Positions 23,051 through 30,568 of a DNA stretch of 30,568 nucleotides are shown piece by piece (position 1 is the first letter of the stretch; every line of letters begins with the position of its first letter). The notes below the pieces were generated by a model, which did not search any database, was not told the DNA's origin, and saw only the letters and a program-made list of their open reading frames with translations. Origin of the DNA: CBFFRJ01 sp965644225 (lineage in GTDB: Bacteria > Pseudomonadota > Gammaproteobacteria > Enterobacterales > Enterobacteriaceae); assembly GCF_965644225.1 (NCBI RefSeq), contig NZ_CBFFRJ010000058.1:1-30568 (forward strand). The letters are read 5' to 3'. The position numbers and the translations under genes are program-made.

Positions 23051-24621
23051 CAGGGGGTCACGACCTTAATATCAGCAAAGGGGATCTCAGAGGCGATGGG
23101 GGCAAAAGGGATGTTCCCAAACTCTGGTTTTGCCACCACCATCATCGAGATATAGCTGATGGGCAGATAGACCGCTTCGTTATGCAGGCGGGTGAGAATA
23201 TCGCGATAGAGGGTTTTGCGCTGCGTTTCGTCGGTGGTGGTCAGTACCTCGCCAATCTCTTTGTCGATCAGAGGTTTATCTGGCAGGCCAAGCTGGGCCT
23301 GATAGTCTGCGTGTGAAGGTACGCGCATGGAGCTCATAAAGGCATGGGGATCGTAAGGCGCGCCCCAGGTGCGATTGAAGATCATGCCAAAACGGCCATC
23401 GCGCTGGCGGGCATCAATGCTGCTCTCTTCCTCTCCGACCAGGGCCACATCCACGCCAATATCCCGCAGGTTAGCCTGGACTATTTCGGCGATCGATTTG
23501 CTCAGCGCATCAGTGCCGACAAACGCCAGCTCGGTGTGCAGCGGCAGGCCCGCCTTCTCACGAATCGTTTTTCCGGCAGGTAGCGTCCAGCCTGCTTTAT
23601 CGAGCAGTGCCTGGGCTTTAGCCGGATCAAAGGCCCGGGGTTTGAGACCAATATCCGCGTAAGGAACCGTGGGGGAGAACAGGGTGTCCGCAACTTTTTG
23701 CGTGCCGTACAGGGCGCTGTCGATCAGGGTTTTTTTATCCACCGCGTAGTTCAGCGCTTCGCGGACCGCAAGCTCGTTCGTCGGCGCTCTGGCGGTGTTG
23801 AGGGCCAGCATAACGGTTTCCGTCGGGGCCGAAAGCTGCGTGCGCCACGCCGGGTTGTGGCTAAAGCGGGCGAAGGTATCGAGCGGCAGCAGCCCTTCGT
23901 TACCGTACAGCAGGTCAATATCGCCGGTTTCAAAGGCGACGGCGCGGCTGGTGGGATCGGGGATCACCTTCACGGTAATTTTGCTGATTTGCGGTTTTTC
24001 GCCCCAGTAATGGTCGTTACGCACCAGCACATCGTACTGATTCAGAGGTGACTCTTGCAGGACCCACGGGCCGGTGCCAATCGGGGCAAGAATGCCGTCT
24101 TTGGTTTCGTGATTTTTAAACTGCGACGGGGCAATAAAGCGGAAGGGTCTCGGTAGCGCCAGCTCCTGCAGGAACGGGTAATAAGCGCTTTTCAGGGTAA
24201 TTTGCAGTTCGCTGTCGCTGAGGGCTTTTACCCCGGTTATCTGGTTGGTGAGCTCAAGCCACGCATGGCGCTGACGGTTATCGAGCACCGCGCGGAAGTT
24301 TTCTGCTGCGGCCTGGGCGTTAAAAGGCTCGCCGTTGGAAAAGGTCACATCGCTGCGTAGTGTGAAGACCCAGGTTTTGCCATCGCTGGAAGTGGTCCAG
24401 CTTTTCGCCAGCCAGGGCTTCACGCTGCCGTCGGCCTGGTATTTCACCAGTGGCTCATAGACCATGCTTTGGGCGAACATCTGGTTGGGGGTGTAGAGAT
24501 GTGGATTCAGTGGGCCGACATTGACCGGCCAGGCGGTTGTCAGTTCCGGTGACGCCGAGGCATGCGTAACCGTGGCGACTGCGAGTAAAAGCAGAGCGCT
24601 TAACGAGCGAGAGAACGACAT
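23050..24621 (-). CDS. nikA: Nickel-binding periplasmic protein NikA
   Basis: This 523-residue periplasmic protein (SBP family 5) captures nickel as a chelate complex for NikBCDE. The signal peptide is MSFSRSLSALLLLAVATVTHASA. The mature start TTAWPVNVGPLNPHLYTPNQ is nearly identical to E. coli NikA, as is QRDGRFGMIFNRTWGAPYDP. The histidine equivalent to E. coli His416, in VPSHAD, is present at about precursor residue 437. The ATG at 24621 lies 32 bases from the NikR operator. Nickel uptake serves hydrogenase or urease; neither is in this window. Confidence 0.97.
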   Translation of the reverse strand: MSFSRSLSALLLLAVATVTHASASPELTTAWPVNVGPLNPHLYTPNQMFAQSMVYEPLVKYQADGSVKPWLAKSWTTSSDGKTWVFTLRSDVTFSNGEPFNAQAAAENFRAVLDNRQRHAWLELTNQITGVKALSDSELQITLKSAYYPFLQELALPRPFRFIAPSQFKNHETKDGILAPIGTGPWVLQESPLNQYDVLVRNDHYWGEKPQISKITVKVIPDPTSRAVAFETGDIDLLYGNEGLLPLDTFARFSHNPAWRTQLSAPTETVMLALNTARAPTNELAVREALNYAVDKKTLIDSALYGTQKVADTLFSPTVPYADIGLKPRAFDPAKAQALLDKAGWTLPAGKTIREKAGLPLHTELAFVGTDALSKSIAEIVQANLRDIGVDVALVGEEESSIDARQRDGRFGMIFNRTWGAPYDPHAFMSSMRVPSHADYQAQLGLPDKPLIDKEIGEVLTTTDETQRKTLYRDILTRLHNEAVYLPISYISMMVVAKPEFGNIPFAPIASEIPFADIKVVTP

Positions 24622-24653
24622 AATTCCTCTGGAGAAGAAATTGCGGCGAGTGT

Positions 24654-24681
24654 GTATGACGATTTTATGGATTCGTCATAC
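24654..24681. promoter_or_regulatory. NikR operator (GTATGA-N16-TCATAC)
   Basis: GTATGA at 24654-24659 and TCATAC at 24676-24681 are separated by exactly 16 bases, a perfect copy of the E. coli NikR site. It lies 32 bases upstream of the nikA start, over the expected promoter, so nickel-loaded NikR will block nikABCDE transcription. Confidence 0.95.
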
Positions 24682-24742
24682 GAATAGGGTGCGCAGGATC
24701 AAATCCTTATAAATTTTATGGATAATTTCAGACGGGAACAAC

Positions 24743-25606
24743 TCAGTAGGCTTTAAACAGCTGCAACAAGGTTTCCACCTGCTCATCGAGCGGCATCAGA
24801 TCTTTTTTAACGATCAGATGTAACGGCGTTGCCCGACGGGAACCATGGCTGAGGGGTAAAATTTTCAGGACGCCGCTGCTCAGTAATGGCCCGATGCGTT
24901 CTTCCGGCAACCAGCCGTAGCCGACCTGGTAGAGCACGGCTTCGATGGCGGCGTCGATGGTGGAAAAGGTCCAGTACTCTCCGCTCTCCTGCGGCTGCTG
25001 GCGGTTTTCACGATCCGCAATGCGGATCAGCGGCGCGGCAGCGAGGGTTTCGTCGCTGACCAGCGATTCAGCGCTGAGCGGGTGATCCCGGTGGGCGACG
25101 GCGACAAAATCGATATTCATCAGCCACTCCCCACGGCCGGTCATATCCTGGCGGCGGGTTAATACCATCACATCCGCTTCTGCATGAGCCGGGCGCTCCA
25201 TTGAGGCGTTCTCCAGCACTTCCGTCAGATGAACCTGAGTCTGTGGGTAGCGCTGCTGAAACTGGCGCAGAATGGCAAACAGCTGTGAGCGGGGAAAAAT
25301 GCTGTCCACCACCAGGTCGAGCCGGGTACGCAGGCCATTGCGCAGGGTCGCGGCACGGGTCTCTACATAATCAAAGGCTTTCAGCAGAGGTTTAACCTGA
25401 TTGAGCAACAGCGCGCCGGAGGGAGTAAGCACCGCGCGGCGGCCTTCCTGCACCAGCAATGCCACGCCGAGGCGCTCCTGTAGCAGCCCCAGGTTATAGC
25501 TGACGGAGGACTGACTGCGGTGGGTCTCTTCGGCCGCCTTCGCAAAGCTGCCCAACTCCACCACTTTTTGCAGTAGCGACCATTGTTCCAGCGTGGTTTT
25601 GTGCAT
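24743..25606 (-). CDS. LysR-type transcriptional regulator, probable regulator of padC
   Basis: This 287-residue protein has an N-terminal winged helix-turn-helix (LEQWSLLQKVVELGSFAKAA, HRSQSSVSYNLGLLQERLG) and a LysR substrate-binding domain beginning near residue 90 (RLDLVVDSIFPRSQLFAILR). The ATG at 25606 gives the standard LysR start; an ATG at 25639 would add 11 residues. It is transcribed away from padC with 98 bases between the starts and two T-N11-A boxes in the gap. Divergent pairs of this kind usually place the regulator in control of its neighbour, so phenolic acids such as ferulate or p-coumarate are likely inducers (inference). Confidence 0.88.
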   Translation of the reverse strand: MHKTTLEQWSLLQKVVELGSFAKAAEETHRSQSSVSYNLGLLQERLGVALLVQEGRRAVLTPSGALLLNQVKPLLKAFDYVETRAATLRNGLRTRLDLVVDSIFPRSQLFAILRQFQQRYPQTQVHLTEVLENASMERPAHAEADVMVLTRRQDMTGRGEWLMNIDFVAVAHRDHPLSAESLVSDETLAAAPLIRIADRENRQQPQESGEYWTFSTIDAAIEAVLYQVGYGWLPEERIGPLLSSGVLKILPLSHGSRRATPLHLIVKKDLMPLDEQVETLLQLFKAY

Positions 25607-25625
25607 AACACATCTAAAAAGTGGA

Positions 25626-25667
25626 TGAATGTGATTCAAACATAGCGTTATTCATTCATTTTTTGAA
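25626..25667. promoter_or_regulatory. Paired LysR-type boxes between the regulator and padC
   Basis: Two 13-base palindromes of the T-N11-A class lie 29 bases apart start to start: TGAAT-GTG-ATTCA (25626-25638) and TTC-ATTTTTT-GAA (25655-25667). The spacing is about three helical turns, which fits the recognition and activation sites of a LysR tetramer covering the divergent promoters. Confidence 0.6.
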
Positions 25668-25704
25668 GCAGTACGATCCTCGTATCGCAATGAGGAGAGA
25701 TATT

Positions 25705-26211
25705 ATGAGCAACTTTGATAAACATGACCTGAGTGGTTTCGTCGGCAAACATGTGGTGTACACCTACGATAATGGGTGGAACTACGAGATTTATGTCAAA
25801 AATGGCAATACTCTGGATTACCGTATTCACAGTGGGATTGTGGCAAACCGGTGGGTGAAAAATCAGCAGGCGTTTATCGTGCGCGTCGGCGAGAGTATTT
25901 ATAAAATCTCCTGGACCGAGCCGACCGGCACCGATGTGAGCTTAATTGTGAACCTCGGCGATCGTCTGTTCCATGGCACCATCTTCTTCCCGCGTTGGGT
26001 GATTAACAACCCGGAAAAAACCGTCTGCTTCCAGAACGACCATATTCCGCTGATGGAATCTTATCGCGCAGCCGGCCCGGCTTATCCGACTGAAGTTATC
26101 GATGAGTTCGCCACCATCACTTACGTTCACGACTGCGGCGCAGACAATGATAGCGTCATTGCCTGCGCCGCCAGCGAGCTGCCGGCCGATTTCCCGCATA
26201 ACCTGCGTTAA
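25705..26211 (+). CDS. padC: Phenolic acid decarboxylase PadC
   Basis: This 168-residue cytoplasmic enzyme removes CO2 from ferulic, p-coumaric and caffeic acids to give vinyl phenols, detoxifying plant acids without a cofactor. HVVYTYDNGWNYEIYVKNG and SWTEPTGTDVSLIVNLGD are highly conserved. By alignment with the Bacillus enzyme, its active-site residues Tyr11, Tyr13, Arg41 and Glu64 correspond to Tyr19, Tyr21, Arg49 and Glu72 here, all present. The ATG at 25705 follows TGAGGAGAG; the open frame upstream to 25621 lies in the operator region. A perfect terminator hairpin follows at 26219. Confidence 0.95.
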   Translation: MSNFDKHDLSGFVGKHVVYTYDNGWNYEIYVKNGNTLDYRIHSGIVANRWVKNQQAFIVRVGESIYKISWTEPTGTDVSLIVNLGDRLFHGTIFFPRWVINNPEKTVCFQNDHIPLMESYRAAGPAYPTEVIDEFATITYVHDCGADNDSVIACAASELPADFPHNLR

Positions 26212-26215
26212 GTTG

Positions 26216-27265
26216 CTACCCTGGCAGGCGACTTTTGGGCCTGCCAGGGCCAAGCAGAATCGCCAGCTTGCTGCCGCCTTTGGTGGTTTCCATCCAGATT
26301 TTACACACGCTGGTCAGCGGCACCGACAGCAGCATGCCCACCGGCCCCAGCAGCCATCCCCACACCAGCAACGAAAGAAACACCACCAGCGTCGACATGC
26401 CCAGGCGGTGGCCCATCATGCGCGGCTCCATAATGTTGCCAATTACCATATGCACCACCAGGAACAGGCTGCCCACCAGCACACACTCATACAGGCCATT
26501 AAACAGCAGCGCCTGGATCATGGGGGGAATGGCGGAAATCACCGAGCCGATATTGGGGACATAGTTCAGCAGGAATGCCAGCACTCCCCACATCAACGCA
26601 AACTGTACGCCCATGATGGCAAGCCCGGCCCAGACTATCGCGCCGGTCCACAAACTGAGCAGCGTTTTCAGCGCCAGATAGTGGGAGACGCCTTTTAACG
26701 CCCGATGAAGCCCGGCAATGTGGATCTGCGGATTATTCAGCGCAAAGCGCAGTTTATAAGGGACGTGGCGCACTTCAAACAGCATAAAGACCATGGTCAT
26801 CATCAGCAGAACGATACTCGCCATCGCATTGGAAAGCTCCGTCATCAGCGTGGTGGCAAAGTTCATCAGCTTCCCGGAATCCATCTGCTGGAGCATACGC
26901 TCTGGCGAGATATGCAGCTTCATGAAGGGTAAAGCCTCCTGCAACTGAATGAATTTGCGGGTGAACTCGCGGTTGTATTTCGGAAGCAGGGTCAAAAATT
27001 CACTGATTGAGGCAGCGAGTACACCCACCAGCGCGGTGAGGAAAATCAGCATCACCAGAACCACAATCGCGATGGCGGCGGGGCGTTTTATGCCCCGGCG
27101 GATAAACCAGGTGACCAGCGGATTGAGTACGATGGCGAAAAAGAGCGCCAGTAAGAGTTGCACAATGATGTCGGCGGCTGCGTGAATACCGGCGAGGATA
27201 ACGACCAGTGCGGCCAGTTTGAGAAGAATATGTAAACCCGTACGATCGGGCTGAGGCTGGGTCAT
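26216..27265 (-). CDS. yhhT: YhhT, AI-2E/PerM-family inner-membrane protein
   Basis: This 349-residue protein, the same length as E. coli YhhT, belongs to the AI-2E transporter (PerM) family. It has about eight hydrophobic helices with the long amphipathic segment (LPKYNREFTRKFIQLQEALP) after helix 3, and ends in GPGRPKSRLPG as in E. coli. The transported molecule is not established. ATG 27265 follows AAGGAA; a TTG two codons upstream is less likely. It converges with padC, whose terminator lies inside the last codons here. Confidence 0.93.
   Translation of the reverse strand: MTQPQPDRTGLHILLKLAALVVILAGIHAAADIIVQLLLALFFAIVLNPLVTWFIRRGIKRPAAIAIVVLVMLIFLTALVGVLAASISEFLTLLPKYNREFTRKFIQLQEALPFMKLHISPERMLQQMDSGKLMNFATTLMTELSNAMASIVLLMMTMVFMLFEVRHVPYKLRFALNNPQIHIAGLHRALKGVSHYLALKTLLSLWTGAIVWAGLAIMGVQFALMWGVLAFLLNYVPNIGSVISAIPPMIQALLFNGLYECVLVGSLFLVVHMVIGNIMEPRMMGHRLGMSTLVVFLSLLVWGWLLGPVGMLLSVPLTSVCKIWMETTKGGSKLAILLGPGRPKSRLPG
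26219..26249 (+). terminator. padC terminator, overlapping the yhhT 3' end
   Basis: CCCTGGCAGGC (26219-26229) pairs perfectly with GCCTGCCAGGG (26239-26249) around a nine-base loop. It follows the padC stop by seven bases and encodes the last residues of YhhT on the other strand. There is no T-run, so termination may depend on the long stem or on Rho. Confidence 0.6.
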
Positions 27266-27410
27266 GGTCAATTCCTTATTATTTACCGCTCGTTAAGTGT
27301 AGCTACTGGCAGGCGCTTCGCTTGCGGCAGATATTCTTAATCTGCTTGCTGATTTTCCGGTCATGACGTGGTAATAGTGAAATATCGTTGTGAATATCTG
27401 GTGACCCCAC

Positions 27411-28613
27411 ATGCCCGAACAAGCCGCTGAACCGGCGCTAAGCGGATTGCGTCTCAATCTGCGGATTCTCTCCGTCGTTATCTTTAACTTTGCAAGCTAC
27501 CTCACCATTGGTCTGCCGCTGGCGGTGTTGCCCGGCTATGTGCATGACACTCTGGGCTACAGCGCCTTCTGGGCGGGGCTGGTTATCAGCCTGCAATACT
27601 TCGCTACCCTGATGAGTCGCCCACATGCCGGACGCTATGCCGATACGCTGGGGCCGAAAAAAGTGGTGGTGTTTGGCCTCTTTGGCGCCCTGATTTGCGG
27701 TCTTTGCTACTGGCTGGCGGACTGGCAAAGCGGTACGCCGCTGGTGAGTCTGGTATTGCTCTGTGTCGGTCGTCTTATCCTGGGCGTCGGGCAAAGTTTC
27801 ACCGGCACCGGGTCGATGCTCTGGGGCGTGGGGGTGGTGGGTTCCTTGCATATCGCCCGCGTTATTTCCTGGAATGGTATCGCTACCTATGGCGCGATGG
27901 CGCTTGGTGCGCCCCTTGGCGTGCTTTGCTATCACTATACCGGGTTGAGTGGTTTGGGCTGGTTTATCATGGCGGTGATGTTAGTTGCCATCGCCTGCGC
28001 GCTGCCGCGTGAGGCGGTGAAAGCCAGCAAAGGAAAGCCGCTGCCGTTTCGCGCGGTGCTTGGCCGGGTGTGGATTTATGGGATGGGGCTGGCGCTCGGC
28101 ACCGCCGGGTTTGGTGTTATCGCGACCTTTATCACCTTCTTTTATGACGCCAAAGGCTGGGACGGCGCGGCCTTTGCCCTGACCCTGTTTAGCCTGGCGT
28201 TTGTTGGCTCACGACTGGTCTTCCCGAACAGTATTAACCGTCTGGGCGGCCTGAATGTGGCGATGATAAGCCTTGCCGTCGAGGTGGTTGGGCTGATTCT
28301 GGTGGGCATTGCCGATGCGCCGCTGATGGCCAAAATCGGCGTCTTCCTGACGGGAGCCGGTTTCTCGCTGGTCTTCCCGGCGTTGGGCGTAGTGGCGGTA
28401 AAAGCCGTGCCGCAACACAATCAGGGGGCGGCGCTTGGCACCTATACGGTATTTATGGATATGTCGCTGGGGATAACCGGACCGCTTGCTGGCCTGCTGA
28501 TGAGCTGGTCTGGGGTGTCGATGGTTTATCTGCTGACGGCGGTGCTGGTTGCCGGGGCGTTACTGCTGACGTGGTGGCTAAAAAAACGGCCTCCAGTGGA
28601 GGCCGCATCCTGA
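27411..28613 (+). CDS. yhhS: YhhS, MFS transporter
   Basis: This 400-residue inner-membrane protein of the major facilitator superfamily has 12 predicted helices; motif A lies between helices 2 and 3 (RPHAGRYADTLGPKK), followed by a central loop and a second six-helix half. It matches E. coli YhhS, a putative arabinose or drug exporter, in position and length. It starts at ATG 27411, divergent from yhhT (145 bases between starts, no operator recognised), and runs into dcrB, whose terminator overlaps its last codons. Confidence 0.93.
   Translation: MPEQAAEPALSGLRLNLRILSVVIFNFASYLTIGLPLAVLPGYVHDTLGYSAFWAGLVISLQYFATLMSRPHAGRYADTLGPKKVVVFGLFGALICGLCYWLADWQSGTPLVSLVLLCVGRLILGVGQSFTGTGSMLWGVGVVGSLHIARVISWNGIATYGAMALGAPLGVLCYHYTGLSGLGWFIMAVMLVAIACALPREAVKASKGKPLPFRAVLGRVWIYGMGLALGTAGFGVIATFITFFYDAKGWDGAAFALTLFSLAFVGSRLVFPNSINRLGGLNVAMISLAVEVVGLILVGIADAPLMAKIGVFLTGAGFSLVFPALGVVAVKAVPQHNQGAALGTYTVFMDMSLGITGPLAGLLMSWSGVSMVYLLTAVLVAGALLLTWWLKKRPPVEAAS
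28580..28605 (-). terminator. Rho-independent terminator for dcrB, inside the yhhS 3' end
   Basis: On the minus strand the stem CGGCCTCC-ACT-GGAGGCCG (28587-28605) is followed by a run of seven T (28586-28580), the textbook form of an intrinsic terminator for dcrB. On the plus strand it codes for the last residues of YhhS. Confidence 0.85.
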
Positions 28614-29171
28614 TCAGTTGATGACCAGGGTATTAACGATGTTTTCTGCCGCGGTCTGCGCCTGCTGCTGGTTATCAGCCGGCAGCGTGACCTGCAGGGT
28701 CAACAGCTTGTTGTCGATTTTGCCCAGCACCACGGTGGACCAGGCTGTCTGGCCTTTCGCGGAGATAATGCTGTCGAGCTGTTGCAGCGTCTGGCCTTTG
28801 ATCTCGATAGATTTGTTGGTCACGACCTGCAACTGCGGGTCGCGGCTGCGCTGTTGGTCTTCAAGACGTTTTGCCAGCGTATCCAGACCTTCCTGGGTGT
28901 CATCGCCGACGATCACGATTACCGCTTTCTGCCCGGAAGCATCAGAGTAAACGTGCATATTATTGGCCTGAGTCCCCAGTTTTCCGCTCTGATCGGTCAT
29001 ATCTGCAGGCAGTGAAAAGCTGAGTTTGCCGTCCAGCAGTGACACTGGCAGCCCGGAAGCGTTGCTTTGGGCTGAGGCTCCCTGTGCAGGTGCTTTACTG
29101 TCGCTGTTGTCGCAGGCCGCCAGGCCCATCACCAGCAGGCCAATACCGACATATTTAACCAGATTGCGCAT
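28614..29171 (-). CDS. dcrB: DcrB, inner-membrane lipoprotein
   Basis: This 185-residue lipoprotein, the same length as E. coli DcrB, has a lipobox LAAC (Cys20) after MRNLVKYVGIGLLVMGLAAC. DcrB is needed for phage C1 and C6 adsorption/infection and has been linked to lipoprotein maturation. The segments LLDGKLSFSLPADMTDQSG and KRLEDQQRSRDPQLQVVTNK are nearly identical to E. coli. The ATG at 29171 is chosen because it gives the signal peptide; the longer frame to 29234 does not. It lies downstream of yhhQ with a 72-base gap. Confidence 0.95.
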   Translation of the reverse strand: MRNLVKYVGIGLLVMGLAACDNSDSKAPAQGASAQSNASGLPVSLLDGKLSFSLPADMTDQSGKLGTQANNMHVYSDASGQKAVIVIVGDDTQEGLDTLAKRLEDQQRSRDPQLQVVTNKSIEIKGQTLQQLDSIISAKGQTAWSTVVLGKIDNKLLTLQVTLPADNQQQAQTAAENIVNTLVIN

Positions 29172-29243
29172 TGACTTCTTCCTTTCGATAAACAGCCATA
29201 ACGGCTCATGCGTCCATATTACCACAACTGGCAATGCGTAGAT

Positions 29244-29909
29244 TTAACTGGTCTGTAACGCTGATAATTCAGATTTGTCTGCCAGCCTTTTCAGCAACAT
29301 ATTCAACAAGACGCCATACATCGGCAGGAAGAACGCAATGCTGATGATGACCTTAAAGGCGTAGTCCACCAGCGCGATTTCCATCCAGTGCTCTGCCATA
29401 AAAGGATCAGGGCTGTGCCAGAAGGCAATAAAGAAGAACGCGAGAGTGTCGCTGGCATTGCCAAACACCGTCGAGGCTGCCGGAGCCATCCACCAGCGTT
29501 TGTTCTGCCGCAGACGGTTAAACACATGCACGTCGAGGATTTGTCCCAGCGCGTAAGCCATAAAGCTCGCGCTGGCGATACGCGCCACAAACAGATTGAA
29601 GTGCGCCAGAGCGCCAAATCCTTGCCAACTCCCCATATAAAACAAAGAAGAGATGATGTAGGAGATAACCAGCGCCGGGATCATCACCGCGAAGATAATG
29701 CGTCGCGCCAGCGGAGCGCCAAATATACGCACCGTCAGGTCGGTTGCAAGGAAGATAAAAGGAAAACTGAAGGCGCCCCAGGTGGTATGCAAACCGAAAA
29801 TGTTGACGGGGAGCTGCACCAGATAGTTGCTGGAGGTGATCACCAGCAAGTGGAACAGGGATAGCCAGAACAGCGCTTTCATGCGCTGAGAGTGTGAAAA
29901 CTGCGTCAT
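29244..29909 (-). CDS. yhhQ: YhhQ, queuosine precursor (preQ0/preQ1) transporter
   Basis: This 221-residue inner-membrane protein of the VUT/QPTR family has six to seven helices and matches E. coli YhhQ in length. It imports 7-cyano-7-deazaguanine for queuosine synthesis. Segments such as FIFLATDLTVRIFG, SFMAYALGQILDVHVFNRLR and STVFGNASDTLAFFFIAFW are family hallmarks. The ATG at 29909 is preceded by AAAGGTCAC. It is divergent from tusA. Confidence 0.95.
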   Translation of the reverse strand: MTQFSHSQRMKALFWLSLFHLLVITSSNYLVQLPVNIFGLHTTWGAFSFPFIFLATDLTVRIFGAPLARRIIFAVMIPALVISYIISSLFYMGSWQGFGALAHFNLFVARIASASFMAYALGQILDVHVFNRLRQNKRWWMAPAASTVFGNASDTLAFFFIAFWHSPDPFMAEHWMEIALVDYAFKVIISIAFFLPMYGVLLNMLLKRLADKSELSALQTS

Positions 29910-30226
29910 ATTGTGACCTTTTTAGTGTTTGGGGTGAGGGAACCCAATAAATACGTAACACGCTATTTTACTTGCCATTTTGATATCAGGCAGTGCTCGC
30001 CATCCTCACGTACTCAGAGTACGCTCCGGTTGCTGCGCGCTGGCTTCAATCAAACTGGCTGCGATAATAACGCGTGTTTGCCGGGCATAAGTGTCGTGCA
30101 AAGCCGCCGCATGATACTGCAACAGCCATTGGATGCAATGGTTATTTTTAACGCAATCGTTAACCTTGCTTGCGTCACAAAAAAGGCGGCGTAAACTAAG
30201 GCCGTTTTTTACCCTGTGAGATGACG
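29910..30226. repeat. Divergent yhhQ-tusA spacer with a palindromic repeat
   Basis: This 317-base spacer holds an imperfect inverted repeat at about 29982-30070 centred on GTACTC-A-GAGTAC (30010-30022), with outer arms of the type CAGGCAG/CTGGCTG. It has the same overall design as the element at 154-278 but a different sequence, and I recall similar elements in other enterobacteria. The remainder carries the tusA promoter near 30170; I see no gene. Confidence 0.6.
30170..30197 (+). promoter_or_regulatory. Probable sigma-70 promoter of tusA
   Basis: TTGCGT (30170-30175), a 16-base spacer and TAAACT (30192-30197) form a plausible sigma-70 promoter ending 29 bases before the tusA start at 30227. 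The call rests on motif match and position only. Confidence 0.5.
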
Positions 30227-30472
30227 ATGACCGACCCCTTTACTTGTGCCGACCATACGCTTGATGCGCTGGGTCTGCGCTGCCCTGAACCCGTAATGAT
30301 GGTACGCAAAACCGTACGCACGATGCAGGCTGGTGAAACTTTGCTGGTAATTGCTGACGATCCCGCCACGACCCGCGATATCCCCGGTTTCTGCCGTTTT
30401 ATGGAACACGAGCTGGTGGCCCAGCAGACAGAATCTCTGCCGTATCGCTACCTGGTGCGCAAAGGGCAGTAG
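30227..30472 (+). CDS. tusA: TusA, sulfur-carrier protein for tRNA thiolation
   Basis: This 81-residue protein matches E. coli TusA (SirA/YhhP). It takes persulfide sulfur from IscS and passes it to TusD for 2-thiouridine formation at tRNA position 34, and also supplies molybdenum-cofactor synthesis. The catalytic Cys19 in LRCPEPVMMVRKTVR is present. The ATG at 30227 gives the E. coli length; an ATG at 30221 would add two residues. Confidence 0.95.
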   Translation: MTDPFTCADHTLDALGLRCPEPVMMVRKTVRTMQAGETLLVIADDPATTRDIPGFCRFMEHELVAQQTESLPYRYLVRKGQ

Positions 30473-30481
30473 CATTTCTCC

Positions 30482-30531
30482 CTCTCCCTGTGGGAGAGAT
30501 ACCGTCTTGCGGTTCAGGCCGCAAGCGGTAT
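30482..30531. terminator. Hairpins after tusA
   Basis: A short CTCTCCC-TGT-GGGAGAG hairpin is followed by a long stem, ATACCGTCTTGCGG against CCGCAAGCGGTAT with one bulged T and a six-base loop (30499-30531). The second is a strong candidate terminator between tusA and whatever lies to the right. The last 35 bases hold no gene I can identify; two minus-strand frames are open to the window edge. Confidence 0.6.
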
Positions 30532-30568
30532 TTCAGCGTCGAACATGCGGCCCGATTTCACTACCCCA

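Noticed and set aside
24695..24710. FNR site before nikA, as in E. coli
   Set aside because: Only one half (TTGAT on the minus strand) is visible; the partner half ATCAA at the right spacing is missing.
30514..30568. 3' end of zntA at the right edge (it is next to tusA in E. coli)
   Set aside because: The two open minus-strand frames read GVVKSGRMFDAEIPLAA and WGSEIGPHVRR, neither resembling the ZntA C-terminus; too short to call.
1..30568. CRISPR arrays, tRNA/rRNA genes, insertion sequences, phage genes
   Set aside because: No direct-repeat arrays, tRNA-like cloverleaf, transposase or integrase frames were seen on either strand.

Overview
The window comes from a member of the Enterobacteriaceae. 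The right-hand 11 kb carries the familiar chromosomal order nikR-nikEDCBA, yhhT, yhhS, dcrB, yhhQ, tusA, with proteins that match their E. coli counterparts closely from memory. Base composition, the enterobacterial palindromic repeats and a Klebsiella/Enterobacter-type padC point to the Enterobacter/Klebsiella side of the family rather than Escherichia. I cannot name the species from sequence alone.

Layout. (1) 1-2.5 kb is a decayed sugar region: a signal-peptide micro-ORF cut short by a stop, a long palindromic repeat, an intact beta-phosphoglucomutase, and a head-to-head junction of two 5'-truncated genes (GH3 glycosidase, minus strand; metallophosphoesterase, plus strand) that looks like a deletion scar. 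(2) 2.5-5.2 kb: an MFS exporter overlapping an SDR oxidoreductase that carries an in-frame amber codon 31 codons before its apparent original stop, then a complete yefM-yoeB toxin-antitoxin pair. (3) 5.2-8.6 kb: a methyl-accepting chemotaxis protein behind a FliA-like promoter, and an AEC-family permease. (4) 8.8-18.1 kb is the most interesting part. Two tightly coupled operons face each other and overlap tail to tail by 26 bp. The plus-strand one encodes a polar-amino-acid-type ABC importer (binding protein, permease, ATPase) plus a cytoplasmic BisC-type molybdopterin S/N-oxide reductase. The minus-strand one encodes an aspartase/fumarase-superfamily lyase, a GNAT acetyltransferase, an M20 deacylase and an MmgE/PrpD protein. 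This gene set mirrors the Bacillus subtilis yxe operon for S-(2-succino)cysteine disposal, in the version where a lyase replaces the YxeK monooxygenase. The inferred route is: import, N-acetylation, lyase cleavage to fumarate plus N-acetylcysteine, deacetylation to cysteine. The molybdoenzyme and the MmgE/PrpD protein have no assigned role, and the sequence suggests testable ones (S-oxide reduction; epimerisation of the succinyl carbon). A divergent HcxA/YbdH-like dehydrogenase follows.

(5) 19.3-24.7 kb: the nickel importer nikABCDE and its repressor nikR, with a perfect NikR operator (GTATGA-N16-TCATAC) before nikA. NikR has an unusual C-terminal tail that reads antisense through the end of the dehydrogenase gene, marking the border of the accessory block. 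(6) 24.7-26.2 kb: a divergent LysR regulator and padC (phenolic acid decarboxylase) with two LysR-type boxes between them, at the place where E. coli has acpT. (7) 26.2-30.6 kb: conserved backbone (yhhT, yhhS, dcrB, yhhQ, tusA) ending in strong hairpins.

Starts were chosen by ribosome-binding sites and family length. Family assignments are from remembered motifs and sequences; no database search was run.
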